The notes under the pieces were generated by a model. It worked only from the letters and a program-made list of their open reading frames with translations, was not told the origin of the DNA and did no database searches. Both the position numbers and the translations under genes were made by a program. Positions 31,299 to 39,130 of a stretch of 64,000 nucleotides of DNA are shown here, piece by piece (the first letter of the stretch is position 1; each line of letters begins with the position of its first letter). Location: assembly GCA_005223045.1 (NCBI GenBank), contig NJBM01000022.1, positions 1-64,000 on the forward strand, read 5' to 3'. Origin of the DNA: Planctomycetes bacterium B3_Pla. GTDB lineage: Bacteria > Planctomycetota > Phycisphaerae > Sedimentisphaerales > Anaerobacaceae.

Positions 31299-32672
31299 TC
31301 ATTTCTCCGCATAATCGAGGGCATTCTGAGCGTGCTCCCACGCAGCCTTGAAATGGTCGATTGAACGGTCGGGGTGTCCGTTCGCAAGCTCTGCCTCGGC
31401 TTTGGCGAACTCGGTTTCACACTTATCGAGTTCCTTGGCAATCTTGTTGGCGGCATTGGGAGCGGAAGGTCCTTCAAGCAACTGGGCGGCATCAAGGTAG
31501 GCAAGAGTGGCATATAGCTGGCCGCTGGTGACCGAGGCATCGGGTGTTGATTTATCGTATACTCCTTTTAACCACGCCTCCCTTTCCCTTTCTCTTTCTT
31601 TGAGCACTACCTTGTCGTTCTCCTGTGTATCTGCATACTCTTCATGCTCTTCATGCTCTTCATGCTCTTCATGCTCTTCATACTCTTCATACTCTTCGGG
31701 TTGGGTGCTGAGTTCCACGTACTCGATGCTGGCATAACGTTTCCATGACCACCAGGACCAGAGCCTAATACCCAGCGGAACACTCATAAGAATTAACAAG
31801 GCGATGATGCCGTATCGCAAAGCTTGCCCAAGAGACAACTCCCCTTTCTCCAGGCTGCTAAACCACCTGTTGTATAGCTGGTCATACTCGCCTGTATCCC
31901 TGATGGTCGCTAGACCCTCATTGAGTTTGAACAGGAGGAATAAATTGTCCTTTTTCACGGCAAAACGAAGCTTCATCGGACTGAAAGGTTCGCCCACCGA
32001 TTTGATGTTGTGGGCCTCGATCTGTTTGAGATAGTGGAGAGCTTCCAGTCGCCGCAGCAGTGCGCAGTCGTACTCGCCCGAGGCCAGAAGGCGCAGGGCG
32101 GTTGGTGTGTTGCTCACAGTAACAATTTTCGCCACGTTGGCCTCCTGCGCAAGAGAATCGCCTGAGACTGCGCCGCGGGCCACAATTACCTGCTTGCCGG
32201 ACAAGTCGGCGATGGACTTTATGCCAGAGTCCTCGCAAACGAAGATGCTGTGTTGGGCGGTAACGTATGGGATGGAGAAATCCAATGACTCGGCCCATTC
32301 AGGGGTCTTGCATACGCCGATCATGACGTCTATCTTGCCGGAGACAAGCTCTTGTCTGATCTCCCGGCTGTTGCCAAGGCCGATGTGAGCGTTCAGGCCG
32401 GCCGCCGCCGCCGCTGCCTGAAACAACTGGTTACTAAATCCGGTGATGTTTCCCCCTTCAGTCAGGAAACTGTACGGCTTACAAGCATCAACTCCTTTGG
32501 CGATAATCGCGCGTTCTTGGATTGCAAAATTCCTGCTGTTGGGGTCTGGATGACCTTCCACCGACGTTCGCTCTCTCGCGTTTGTGGTAGAGTCAATAGC
32601 CGTCCCGCTGAGCAAAACCGTGACTGTCAGCAAGGCAAACAGCACGATGAAAATGCGCAGCAGTTGCGCCAT
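31299..32672 (-). CDS. Periplasmic solute-binding (family 3) membrane protein
   Basis: 457 residues from the ATG ending at 32672 (MAQLLRIFIVLFALLTVTVLLSG), preceded by AAGAGG; an ATG at 32777 adds 35 unpersuasive residues. The N-terminal half is a PBPb/amino-acid-binding domain ('LTEGGNITGFSNQLFQAAAA', 'KIDVMIGVCKTPEWAESLDF', 'GEYDCALLRRLEALHYL'). A second helix ('LRYGIIALLILMSVPLGIRL') is followed by an acidic repeat tract (EYEEYEEHEEHEEHEEHEEY) and a C-terminal helical domain ending in 'ALDYAEK'. So it is a sensory or receptor-like protein anchored at both regions, unlike a plain ABC binding protein. No permease is adjacent. Confidence 0.75.
   Translation of the reverse strand: MAQLLRIFIVLFALLTVTVLLSGTAIDSTTNARERTSVEGHPDPNSRNFAIQERAIIAKGVDACKPYSFLTEGGNITGFSNQLFQAAAAAAGLNAHIGLGNSREIRQELVSGKIDVMIGVCKTPEWAESLDFSIPYVTAQHSIFVCEDSGIKSIADLSGKQVIVARGAVSGDSLAQEANVAKIVTVSNTPTALRLLASGEYDCALLRRLEALHYLKQIEAHNIKSVGEPFSPMKLRFAVKKDNLFLLFKLNEGLATIRDTGEYDQLYNRWFSSLEKGELSLGQALRYGIIALLILMSVPLGIRLWSWWSWKRYASIEYVELSTQPEEYEEYEEHEEHEEHEEHEEYADTQENDKVVLKEREREREAWLKGVYDKSTPDASVTSGQLYATLAYLDAAQLLEGPSAPNAANKIAKELDKCETEFAKAEAELANGHPDRSIDHFKAAWEHAQNALDYAEK
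31634..31698. repeat. 9-base minisatellite inside the 31299 gene
   Basis: Tandem copies of the unit CATGCTCTT (minus strand GAAGAGCAT, Glu-Glu-His), with variants at the ends giving Tyr for His. Copy number is likely to vary between strains or assemblies. Confidence 0.8.
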
Positions 32673-33202
32673 AGTGAAGCCTCTTGCGCACCTTCCCCCC
32701 AAACCACTCTTTCTTTCCCAGAGGGTGGATTTGCCCAAGTAAGCTCTGCAACCGTCAGCAGGAGTCTTTTTCGTCATTTTGTTATTTTATAAGCATAAAC
32801 AACGTTTTAACTGTGTACAGATTTCCCGACCTAAGTTTCTTAGGACTTTCAGAAGACATATTTTTATCCCATCCAGTTTTTGGACGTACGGTCTTCCTTA
32901 CACTTATTTAATCTGGCACAGGAAACATCGGCAAAAAAACAGCCCAAATTCAGCAATTATAGAGGTGTTTGCCCAGATTACTTGTGCCGGAGGGATTGAC
33001 AAATGGTCCGATATTGCGTATAAATAAAGGGTGAAAGATTTTCTTGACGCAAACGCAAACGCAAAACTATCTTTGCATTGTTTCTTTGAAAAGTGACGGA
33101 GTCATTCGGAAACGCCGGACTCGGCGGGTAAGGCGCGCGCAGCACCGTGCGGATCCGGCGAACGTCAAGTGCCCGCATCAGACGCTTTTATGAGGTGTAA
33201 TC
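32673..33202. other. Intergenic region between solute-binding and pilin genes
   Basis: Contains the pilin promoter (33044-33073) with two extra CAAACG direct copies just inside the spacer, and a T-rich leader on the other strand. Nothing else seen. Confidence 0.4.
33044..33073 (+). promoter_or_regulatory. Sigma70-like promoter of the pilin-like gene
   Basis: TTGACG (33044-33049), 18 bases, TATCTT (33068-33073), about 130 bases ahead of the ATG at 33203. The spacer is CAAACG-rich. Confidence 0.4.
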
Positions 33203-33988
33203 ATGCTGAAAAAGGGTTTTACACTCATCGAGCTGCTTGTAGTAATTGCCGTCATCGCTCTGCTGATGGGCATCATCATGCCGGCCCTCAACATGGCCAG
33301 AGACCAGGGTCGCAGGGCATCCTGCATGAGTAACATGCGTCAAGTGGGTCTGGCCCTGATGATGTACCAGGATGAGTACGAAAAAACTCCCCCGAAGACT
33401 CAGGCGGTTTACGACTACGCCAGTCCCGCTGCCCGGGACAACGTTTTGAAGCTGTTACGGCCGTTTGTTGCCGCCGAAGACCCTGACCGCGCGACCCCTG
33501 TTTACGCCTGTCCGGCTCTTAAGCCGAATCCGAACCCGGCCTATGCACCTTCTCGCGTAAGCCGGACCGGATACCTGGTCAACTCCGTCGTTATGGGACG
33601 GCGGGTGGCGGTTATTCCGAGTCCCGGCAGAGTCATCGCCATGCAGGAGGGGTGGTCTCTGTCCAACCATCTCTGGGTCCAGCCCGAGCCGAACAATCGC
33701 AGCGCGGCCGCGCTGGCGGGACTGGAGCCGACACGGTATCAGGAATGGCACATGTTTGCCAACCAGAGCGATCACTCGTCATGGTTCACTAAGGAGCGCC
33801 GCGAGCAGACTTCCAATGTCCATAATGACGGCGGCAATTTCATTTTTTCCGACGGCCACGCCGACTACAAAAAATACTGGGACCGCGGCAGCGGCGATTA
33901 CGGACTTGTCGATCCGGCAACAAAAACCAGTGTTCCATACGAGCCAACCCGCGCAAGCACCACCAGGTCGTTTGACCCGGCCTTTTAG
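33203..33988 (+). CDS. Type IV pilin-like / pseudopilin (prepilin N-terminal methylation) protein
   Basis: 261 residues. The N-terminus 'MLKKGFTLIELLVVIAVIAL' is a class III prepilin signal, with cleavage before Phe and Glu5 conserved, so PilD processing and export by a type II secretion-like system are expected. The body has the planctomycete pattern 'RASCMSNMRQVGLALMMYQD' and the C-terminal 'VHNDGGNFIFSDGHADYKKY' that resembles the H-X9-DG family. These proteins are numerous in Planctomycetota; individual roles are unknown. The 34002 lipoprotein follows 13 bases later. Confidence 0.88.
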   Translation: MLKKGFTLIELLVVIAVIALLMGIIMPALNMARDQGRRASCMSNMRQVGLALMMYQDEYEKTPPKTQAVYDYASPAARDNVLKLLRPFVAAEDPDRATPVYACPALKPNPNPAYAPSRVSRTGYLVNSVVMGRRVAVIPSPGRVIAMQEGWSLSNHLWVQPEPNNRSAAALAGLEPTRYQEWHMFANQSDHSSWFTKERREQTSNVHNDGGNFIFSDGHADYKKYWDRGSGDYGLVDPATKTSVPYEPTRASTTRSFDPAF

Positions 33989-34001
33989 CCTCGATGCCAT
34001 T

Positions 34002-34454
34002 ATGATGATTGAATGGGAAAAGTTGCAAAGTTGCAAAGGCACAGAGTTGCAAAGGGGCAAAGGCACAGAGGCACAAAGGCACAAAGTTATAACAGGCCCC
34101 TCTGCGCCTTTGTTTCTTACCTGTCTGGGCATGGTCTTTCTACTATTCGGTTGCGGCAAGAATCCGGAAGCGGACGCGACCGCTGAGCTGGCCGCCAGTT
34201 TCGAGGATTCACCGGCCAAGGAAGATGTTATCAAAGCCAACGCCGCCTTCGATGAGGGCCGGTATAAGGAATCGCTTCAATTGCTCCATAAGGTGGCCGG
34301 TAGAGGAGACCTGACCGAGCGCCAGAAAAAGGCAATGGCGGGCATTGTCGGCCAGTTGCTCAAAGCCGTCCATGAAGACCCCGAGCTTTCCAAAGACATC
34401 CAACTCCATCGTCTGATGGAGCTATTAGTCTTGAGAACCATGGGCGAAACTTGA
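34002..34454 (+). CDS. Small predicted lipoprotein
   Basis: 150 residues from the ATG at 34002. It has an odd N-terminus encoded by a tandem CAAAGGCACAGAG repeat, followed by a lipobox-like 'LGMVFLLFGC' at about 44-53. The mature part is polar with helical repeats ('AAFDEGRYKESLQLLHKVAG', 'QKKAMAGIVGQLLKAVHE'). A later start could be real if the repeat was inserted. Its last 30 bases overlap the convergent pectate lyase gene. Confidence 0.55.
   Translation: MMIEWEKLQSCKGTELQRGKGTEAQRHKVITGPSAPLFLTCLGMVFLLFGCGKNPEADATAELAASFEDSPAKEDVIKANAAFDEGRYKESLQLLHKVAGRGDLTERQKKAMAGIVGQLLKAVHEDPELSKDIQLHRLMELLVLRTMGET
34021..34086. repeat. GTTGCAAAGGCACAGAGG-type simple repeat
   Basis: Degenerate tandem copies of 'gttgcaaag' and 'gcacagagg/gcacaaagg'. 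A related 'gccacagaga' array lies at 51781-51819. Runs through the predicted start region of the 34002 gene. Confidence 0.65.
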
Positions 34455-36098
34455 ACCGCTTCTGCCTTGGCTCGACAAGAAATGCAGATACTCTTCGATG
34501 TTGGTGTAACCGTCGGCGTCGAGGTCGCCGTTTCCGTCGGAAGGGTTCTGCGGATCCAATCCTATCTGCCGCTCCCATTCATCAGACATTCCGTCGTGGT
34601 CCGAGTCGGCCGGCGGGGTCCCGCCGGCGAGTTTGGCATAGCCGCCCACCTCGTCGGGCGAATCAATGATCGAGCCGGTGCCGTTCTTTACGTCGGCAAC
34701 CACACGTCGGTCAACCGCATCTCGCTGCGGCGCCGTCGCCCCGGCCCGTGCCGGCACAATCTCCATCGCCTCGGCTGCGCTTTGGGAGGAAATATGAGGT
34801 GCTGCGTACCTACTTAGACTTCGATAGGCCTGCGGCGCGACACCTTTCTCTCCCCAGCCGAAGCCGACAAGGTTCCATTCGTCCATATTCGGGTCGGGAC
34901 GATGCGGGCCAAGATTGCCCTGGACGTAAATCCTGGGATTGCCTTCCGCAAAAAGGATCTCGTACGGGCCGCGATTTGTCGAAGGGCCTGCGATGAAGTA
35001 GTTGCCGACGAAGTTCAAGAACGTGTTCGAGCCGTAGTCGGTTATCTCTGCCGGCAGCACTCCCCAATTGTAAATCACGTTGTTCACAATGTCGTGCGTG
35101 CCGCCCTCGGAGATCAACGGATTGCGAAAGTCGTTGTGTGCGAGCAGATTATGATGCACCGATACGTTGTAAGAGCTGTCCCCGATAAGCAGGCCTGCAC
35201 TGTGCGTCTTCTTGCGGTGCCGGCTCCTGTTCAAGGCCTCGCTGATTATCGACCACGAGATTGTAATGTCGTGTGCTCCATACCATGTGCTGACGGTTTC
35301 ATCTTCGCCCCAGCTCGCAGAGATATGGTCCAGCACAACGTTGTAAGCGCCGTCAGGCCCGCCGCGTTGGCCCAGCATCGAAACGGCATCGTTTATGTCG
35401 GCGTCAACCGGCCCCTTATTGCCCGGCCGAACACGGAGATGCCGGATTAAAACATCGTGGGTAATGATTGTGATACCGGCGCCTTTGATACAAATCCCGC
35501 CGCCCGGCGCCGTTTGGCCCGCGATGGTCACGAACGGATGATTTATCTGCAGCTCTGATTTTAGCTCGATGGTTCCGCCGAGACGAAAAACGATGATGCG
35601 GGCAGAAGGATCGTTGACGGCTGCGCGAAGCGTCCCCGGCCCGTCGTCCGCCGGCGACGTTACTGCGATGACCTTGCCGCCCCGCCCCGCGACGGTGCGC
35701 GTGCCAAAACCCTCAGCGCCGGGAAAAACGGGCAATCCAACCTGCGGCTCGAAAGATCTCGGTGTGCTCGGATTCTTCGGAGTTTCCGGAGTCATGGCGC
35801 TGACAAACATGGGAATGCCAATTACTACCGCAAAGCAAACGAACAACAAGCCGCCCGCTCCCGCGAACAGCCAACCGGCCAGTTGTCGTGTGCGAATCAT
35901 TTTGACGCCAAGGTACACCACGGCCAACGGGCATACGAGCATAGCCCCGAAGACAACTGCCGGTCCGGGAAACTTCATCAGATAAGCATCGAAAATGTTG
36001 ACTATCCGCAAGAGAAAGAGCAACGCCGTAGTCCAAAGGAGCAACGTGATGCCGAGCAGTAAGAGTGCCGTCTGAAAATATCGTGTTGACTTTCTCAT
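34425..36098 (-). CDS. Membrane-anchored pectate lyase (PL1-like) with dockerin-like end
   Basis: 557 residues. Three membrane helices at the N-terminus (to about residue 105), then a right-handed beta-helix domain of the PL1 pectate lyase type: 'GAEGFGTRTVAGRGGKVIAV', 'VLDHISASWGEDETVSTWYG', 'HHNLLAHNDFRNPLI', 'GTHDIVNNVIYNWG'. The extreme C-terminus has EF-hand/dockerin-like Ca2+ loops ('DSDHDGMSDEWERQ', 'DGNGDLDADGYTNIEEY'). It likely cleaves uronic-acid polysaccharide; the ligand is not certain. Convergent with the 34002 gene. Confidence 0.85.
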   Translation of the reverse strand: MRKSTRYFQTALLLLGITLLLWTTALLFLLRIVNIFDAYLMKFPGPAVVFGAMLVCPLAVVYLGVKMIRTRQLAGWLFAGAGGLLFVCFAVVIGIPMFVSAMTPETPKNPSTPRSFEPQVGLPVFPGAEGFGTRTVAGRGGKVIAVTSPADDGPGTLRAAVNDPSARIIVFRLGGTIELKSELQINHPFVTIAGQTAPGGGICIKGAGITIITHDVLIRHLRVRPGNKGPVDADINDAVSMLGQRGGPDGAYNVVLDHISASWGEDETVSTWYGAHDITISWSIISEALNRSRHRKKTHSAGLLIGDSSYNVSVHHNLLAHNDFRNPLISEGGTHDIVNNVIYNWGVLPAEITDYGSNTFLNFVGNYFIAGPSTNRGPYEILFAEGNPRIYVQGNLGPHRPDPNMDEWNLVGFGWGEKGVAPQAYRSLSRYAAPHISSQSAAEAMEIVPARAGATAPQRDAVDRRVVADVKNGTGSIIDSPDEVGGYAKLAGGTPPADSDHDGMSDEWERQIGLDPQNPSDGNGDLDADGYTNIEEYLHFLSSQGRSGSSFAHGSQD

Positions 36099-36136
36099 CG
36101 AATCGCTCCAAAACCAAATCTATGCCGGGCAAGCGC

Positions 36137-36625
36137 TTAGCACGTCTTCTCCATTTTGTAATCGTCCATTATAAAACCGTTGCCGATGTCCTGAGCGAAA
36201 GAGCCGAGATTCGCGAAGCCGAGCTTTTCATACGCCCGTATCGTATCCGTATTGTTCTTGTTTACCGTAAGTGTGATTTTGCTAAGGGCCTTTTGCTTAG
36301 CCAGCTCTTCGAGAAATTCGACGGCTTTTCTTCCGTAGCCCCTGCCGCGCTGAGAAGCCCTGACATAAAGTTTGCTCAGGAACAGCTCATTCTCTTTCAG
36401 ACAGACCCCCATATAGCCGATATAATCACTATCAGCCCTGAGCAGATAATACGAATAGCCGTTTTCTATTTGCCCGGATATGGCTTTTTGTGACTGGAAC
36501 TTTTCGAGCATATAATCGACCTGGGCCTTGCCGATGATAGGTGTGAAATGTTGGTTCCATATCTCGCAGGCCAGTTTCGCGACGATTTCTATCTGACTCG
36601 CATTTGACAATGTTTCGATAATCAT
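36137..36625 (-). CDS. GNAT-family N-acetyltransferase
   Basis: 162 residues. Contains the acetyl-CoA loop 'LYVRASQRGRGYGRKAVEFL' (R/QxxGxG/A) and 'NTDTIRAYEKLGFANLG', both classic GNAT motifs. Substrate unknown. Confidence 0.88.
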   Translation of the reverse strand: MIIETLSNASQIEIVAKLACEIWNQHFTPIIGKAQVDYMLEKFQSQKAISGQIENGYSYYLLRADSDYIGYMGVCLKENELFLSKLYVRASQRGRGYGRKAVEFLEELAKQKALSKITLTVNKNNTDTIRAYEKLGFANLGSFAQDIGNGFIMDDYKMEKTC

Positions 36626-36762
36626 TCTTGTTTCTGCCCGATGGCGTTGGTCAACGTGGCAATACGCCGGCTAACAGACGATTATTATAACAGAACCGCG
36701 GCAACACTTGAAGTGTCGTGATTGCTGCGGAATTTGAAATAAGGATGTCCTTGGCAATGTGG

Positions 36763-36791
36763 TTGCCGGGTGGATGCAACTCAGCTATAAT
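36763..36791 (+). promoter_or_regulatory. Sigma70-like promoter for 36902-38121
   Basis: TTGCCG (36763-36768), 17 bases, TATAAT (36786-36791), about 110 bases before the first ATG of a two-gene unit. The -10 is a perfect consensus. Confidence 0.65.
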
Positions 36792-36901
36792 CGCTGCGGC
36801 CAATGCGGCGTGTCGATACGAGAGCAAGGACAATCGTCAATCGAAAACTTGTACCAGCGAAAGCGGGTATCGAAAATCGCAAATATATTGGAGTATAGAA
36901 A

Positions 36902-37576
36902 ATGCAACCTCTGATGATTGTTGGCTTTGTTGTGCTGTTTATCGTTGTTTTGGTTGTGGGTATTTTAGCCGCTCACAAGCGGCGCGAGGCGATGCGCACA
37001 CTGGCGGCCAGGCTCGGTCTGCGGTTCGTCCCCGGAAAAGACCGCCATCTGGCCAAGCGCTACAGGTTTCTCAATAAGCTGCGGAGAGGATCGAATCGCT
37101 ATGCGTACAACATCCTGTCCGGCAGATATCGGGACAGCGAAGTGACGGTATTCGACTACCACTACCAAACCGGCTCCGGCAAGGACACCCACCACTACAA
37201 CTTCTCGTTTTTCATCCTCCACCTGCCGGCGGCCTTCCCAGAACTGGTGATCGGTCCCGAAGGCATCTTCTCGAAGATCGCCCAGGCGGTGGGGTACGAC
37301 GACATCGACTTCGAGTCGCACGAATTCTCCAGCAAGTTCTGTGTCCGCTCGGCCAATAAGAAATTCGCCTACGATGTATGCAACTCCCGTATGATTGAGT
37401 ACCTTCTGGCGAATCGTAATTTTAGCATAGAGATTGAGGACAGCGTCCTGGCCATCTCGTTCAATCGCCAATTGAAGCCGGAGTTGATAGAGCCGAATAT
37501 CGAACGGCTCATGACTGTCAGGTCGCTGATGCCGGACTATCTGTTTTCAGGGAGGCAAGTATGTGGGTCCCTGTAG
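36902..37576 (+). CDS. Hypothetical membrane protein upstream of LemA
   Basis: 224 residues after TTGGAG. One N-terminal membrane helix (about 5-25, 'IVGFVVLFIVVLVVGILAA') then a cytoplasmic domain with 'RRGSNRYAYNILSGRYRDSE' and 'NRQLKPELIEPNIERL'. I recognise no family. The stop overlaps the start of the lemA gene by 16 bases, so the two are coupled and likely act together. Confidence 0.8.
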   Translation: MQPLMIVGFVVLFIVVLVVGILAAHKRREAMRTLAARLGLRFVPGKDRHLAKRYRFLNKLRRGSNRYAYNILSGRYRDSEVTVFDYHYQTGSGKDTHHYNFSFFILHLPAAFPELVIGPEGIFSKIAQAVGYDDIDFESHEFSSKFCVRSANKKFAYDVCNSRMIEYLLANRNFSIEIEDSVLAISFNRQLKPELIEPNIERLMTVRSLMPDYLFSGRQVCGSL

Positions 37577-38121
37577 CTATCGTAGCTGCCGTTATTTTAC
37601 TGCCGATTATCTTTGTCATCCTGACCTACAACACATTAGTCGCTTTGCGAAACCACATTCGCGACGCATGGGCCAACATCGACACGGAGCTGAAGCGCCG
37701 GTACGATCTGATCCCCAATCTCGTAGCGACAGTCAAAGGCTACGCAGCCCACGAAAAGGGGATATTCGAGCGCATCACGCAACTGCGCGCGCAGTGTATG
37801 GCAAACAAGGGAGCTGTGCAGAAGCAGGCTGCGGACGAGAGCCAATTAGTCGATGCCCTGCAGAAGCTTATTGCTGTGGTGGAGAACTACCCAAAGCTGA
37901 AGTCCGACAAGAATTTCCTGGAACTCCAGCGAGAGCTGATCAATACCGAAGACCGCATCCAGGCGGCAAGGCGTTTCTATAACGGCAACGTTCGAGACTA
38001 CCGCAACAAATGCCAGATGTTCCCCAGCAGTATTATCGCCGGCGCATTCGGCTTCGAGTCCCAGGATTACTTCAACGTCGAATCCTCCGTCCGTGAGGTC
38101 CCCGACGCGGGCTTCGGATGA
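37561..38121 (+). CDS. lemA: LemA-family protein
   Basis: 186 residues. N-terminal helix then 'NHIRDAWANIDTELKRRYDL', 'IPNLVATVKGYAAHEKG', 'ENYPKLKSDKNFLELQREL', 'NTEDRIQAARRFYNGNVRDY', the standard LemA signature. Standard LemA proteins have unknown function and are often paired with membrane metalloproteases or, here, a membrane protein. It is a non-magnetosome relative of MamQ (28728-29510). Confidence 0.92.
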   Translation: MWVPVAIVAAVILLPIIFVILTYNTLVALRNHIRDAWANIDTELKRRYDLIPNLVATVKGYAAHEKGIFERITQLRAQCMANKGAVQKQAADESQLVDALQKLIAVVENYPKLKSDKNFLELQRELINTEDRIQAARRFYNGNVRDYRNKCQMFPSSIIAGAFGFESQDYFNVESSVREVPDAGFG

Positions 38122-38135
38122 TCCGGATCAAGCCA

Positions 38136-38208
38136 TGTAGGATGGGCTTTAGCCCATGCGGACATAAAGGTAGTTTTTCAATCAGCATGGGCTAAAGCCC
38201 ATCCTACA
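38136..38208. repeat. Perfect 24-base inverted repeat with palindromic arms
   Basis: TGTAGGATGGGCTTTAGCCC... (38136-38159) is exactly repeated in reverse complement at 38185-38208, and each arm contains GATGGGCT..AGCCCATC. It sits between convergent genes and may act as a two-way terminator or a REP-like element. A half copy (GCATGGGCAAAAGCCCAT) lies at 40540-40557. Confidence 0.75.
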
Positions 38209-39130
38209 AATCCTTTTGCACCCCGTTTCCCTTGGTGGATGCGCGTATCTTGCGGGCGCGGTCCACCAGGGTGTTGAAGATTTTGTGCTGGACTTGCTTA
38301 TCGAGTGTCATTTCCGGGTGCCATTGTATGCCGATGATCCATCCCTTGTTGTCGGCTGAATCAGCTTCTATAGCTTCGATTGTATCGCCGGGGCCGGTTG
38401 CGGCTATCCTTACCCCCGGAGCGGGCCTGGCGACGCAGTTGCCGTGGGTGCTGACAACCTTTTCCATGTGGGTGACGCCGAAGATTTCAGCGAGTTTGCT
38501 GTCGGGTGCAATATCGACCGCGTGGCCCCTCAAAACAAGATGTTGTTTCTTGATCTCCGGCTCCAGGCGCAGGTTCCGGACCGTGCCGCCCATAGCGACA
38601 TTAATGATCTGACAGCCCCGGCAGATGCCGAGGATGGGCAGGCCCTTCTCTCGTGCCGCTCGAATCAGGGCGATCTCGAAGTCGTCGCGCAAACGATGGA
38701 CGAGCATGGTGGCGTTCGGGTCGCCTCCGTAAAGATTGGGGTCCACGTCGCCGCCGCCGGGCAGGAGCACGCCGTCGATTCGTTTGTCTTCGAGCAGCGA
38801 CTCGACCGCTGCCGGATCGACAGGCTCGCCCGCCGCGTCGGGGCGCAGCGTCACGAGGCGCCCGCCGGCAGCCGCCATGACACGCTGGAACGGCGTATCG
38901 GTTATACCGACCCGGCCCAGCAGTGAGTTGTCTAATGAGAAGGCAATCCGCGGAGCGTCCGCCGGCACGCGAGAGTTTGTCCAGACCGGATAGACCAGGC
39001 GGAACAATACAAAGGCGCCGATCAGAATGACAAACGCAATCGCGATCCGGCGAAGCCAGCGTTTCAGGCGTTTGGCAGGCGGTTTCGCTTCGGCGGGAGT
39101 TTCGGATTTTTCGTCATTCTTCGTTTTCAC
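38204..39130 (-). CDS. Gamma-glutamyl-GABA hydrolase-like class I glutamine amidotransferase (peptidase C26)
   Basis: 308 residues from a GTG start. Membrane helix at about 24-48 ('IAIAFVILIGAFVLFRLVY') then the C26 domain: nucleophile Cys in 'ILGICRGCQIINVAMGG', catalytic His-Glu in 'IIGIQWHPEM', and 'LLPGGGDVDPNLYGG'. It is related to PuuD and hydrolyses gamma-glutamyl amides. Its start overlaps the end of the ATP-grasp gene by 17 bases, so the pair may make and break a gamma-glutamyl or amide bond on one compound. Substrate unknown. Confidence 0.85.
   Translation of the reverse strand: MKTKNDEKSETPAEAKPPAKRLKRWLRRIAIAFVILIGAFVLFRLVYPVWTNSRVPADAPRIAFSLDNSLLGRVGITDTPFQRVMAAAGGRLVTLRPDAAGEPVDPAAVESLLEDKRIDGVLLPGGGDVDPNLYGGDPNATMLVHRLRDDFEIALIRAAREKGLPILGICRGCQIINVAMGGTVRNLRLEPEIKKQHLVLRGHAVDIAPDSKLAEIFGVTHMEKVVSTHGNCVARPAPGVRIAATGPGDTIEAIEADSADNKGWIIGIQWHPEMTLDKQVQHKIFNTLVDRARKIRASTKGNGVQKDL

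Noticed and set aside
37561..38121. Second MamQ
   Set aside because: It lacks the MamQ N-terminus, is on the other strand and pairs with an unrelated membrane gene; it is an ordinary LemA.
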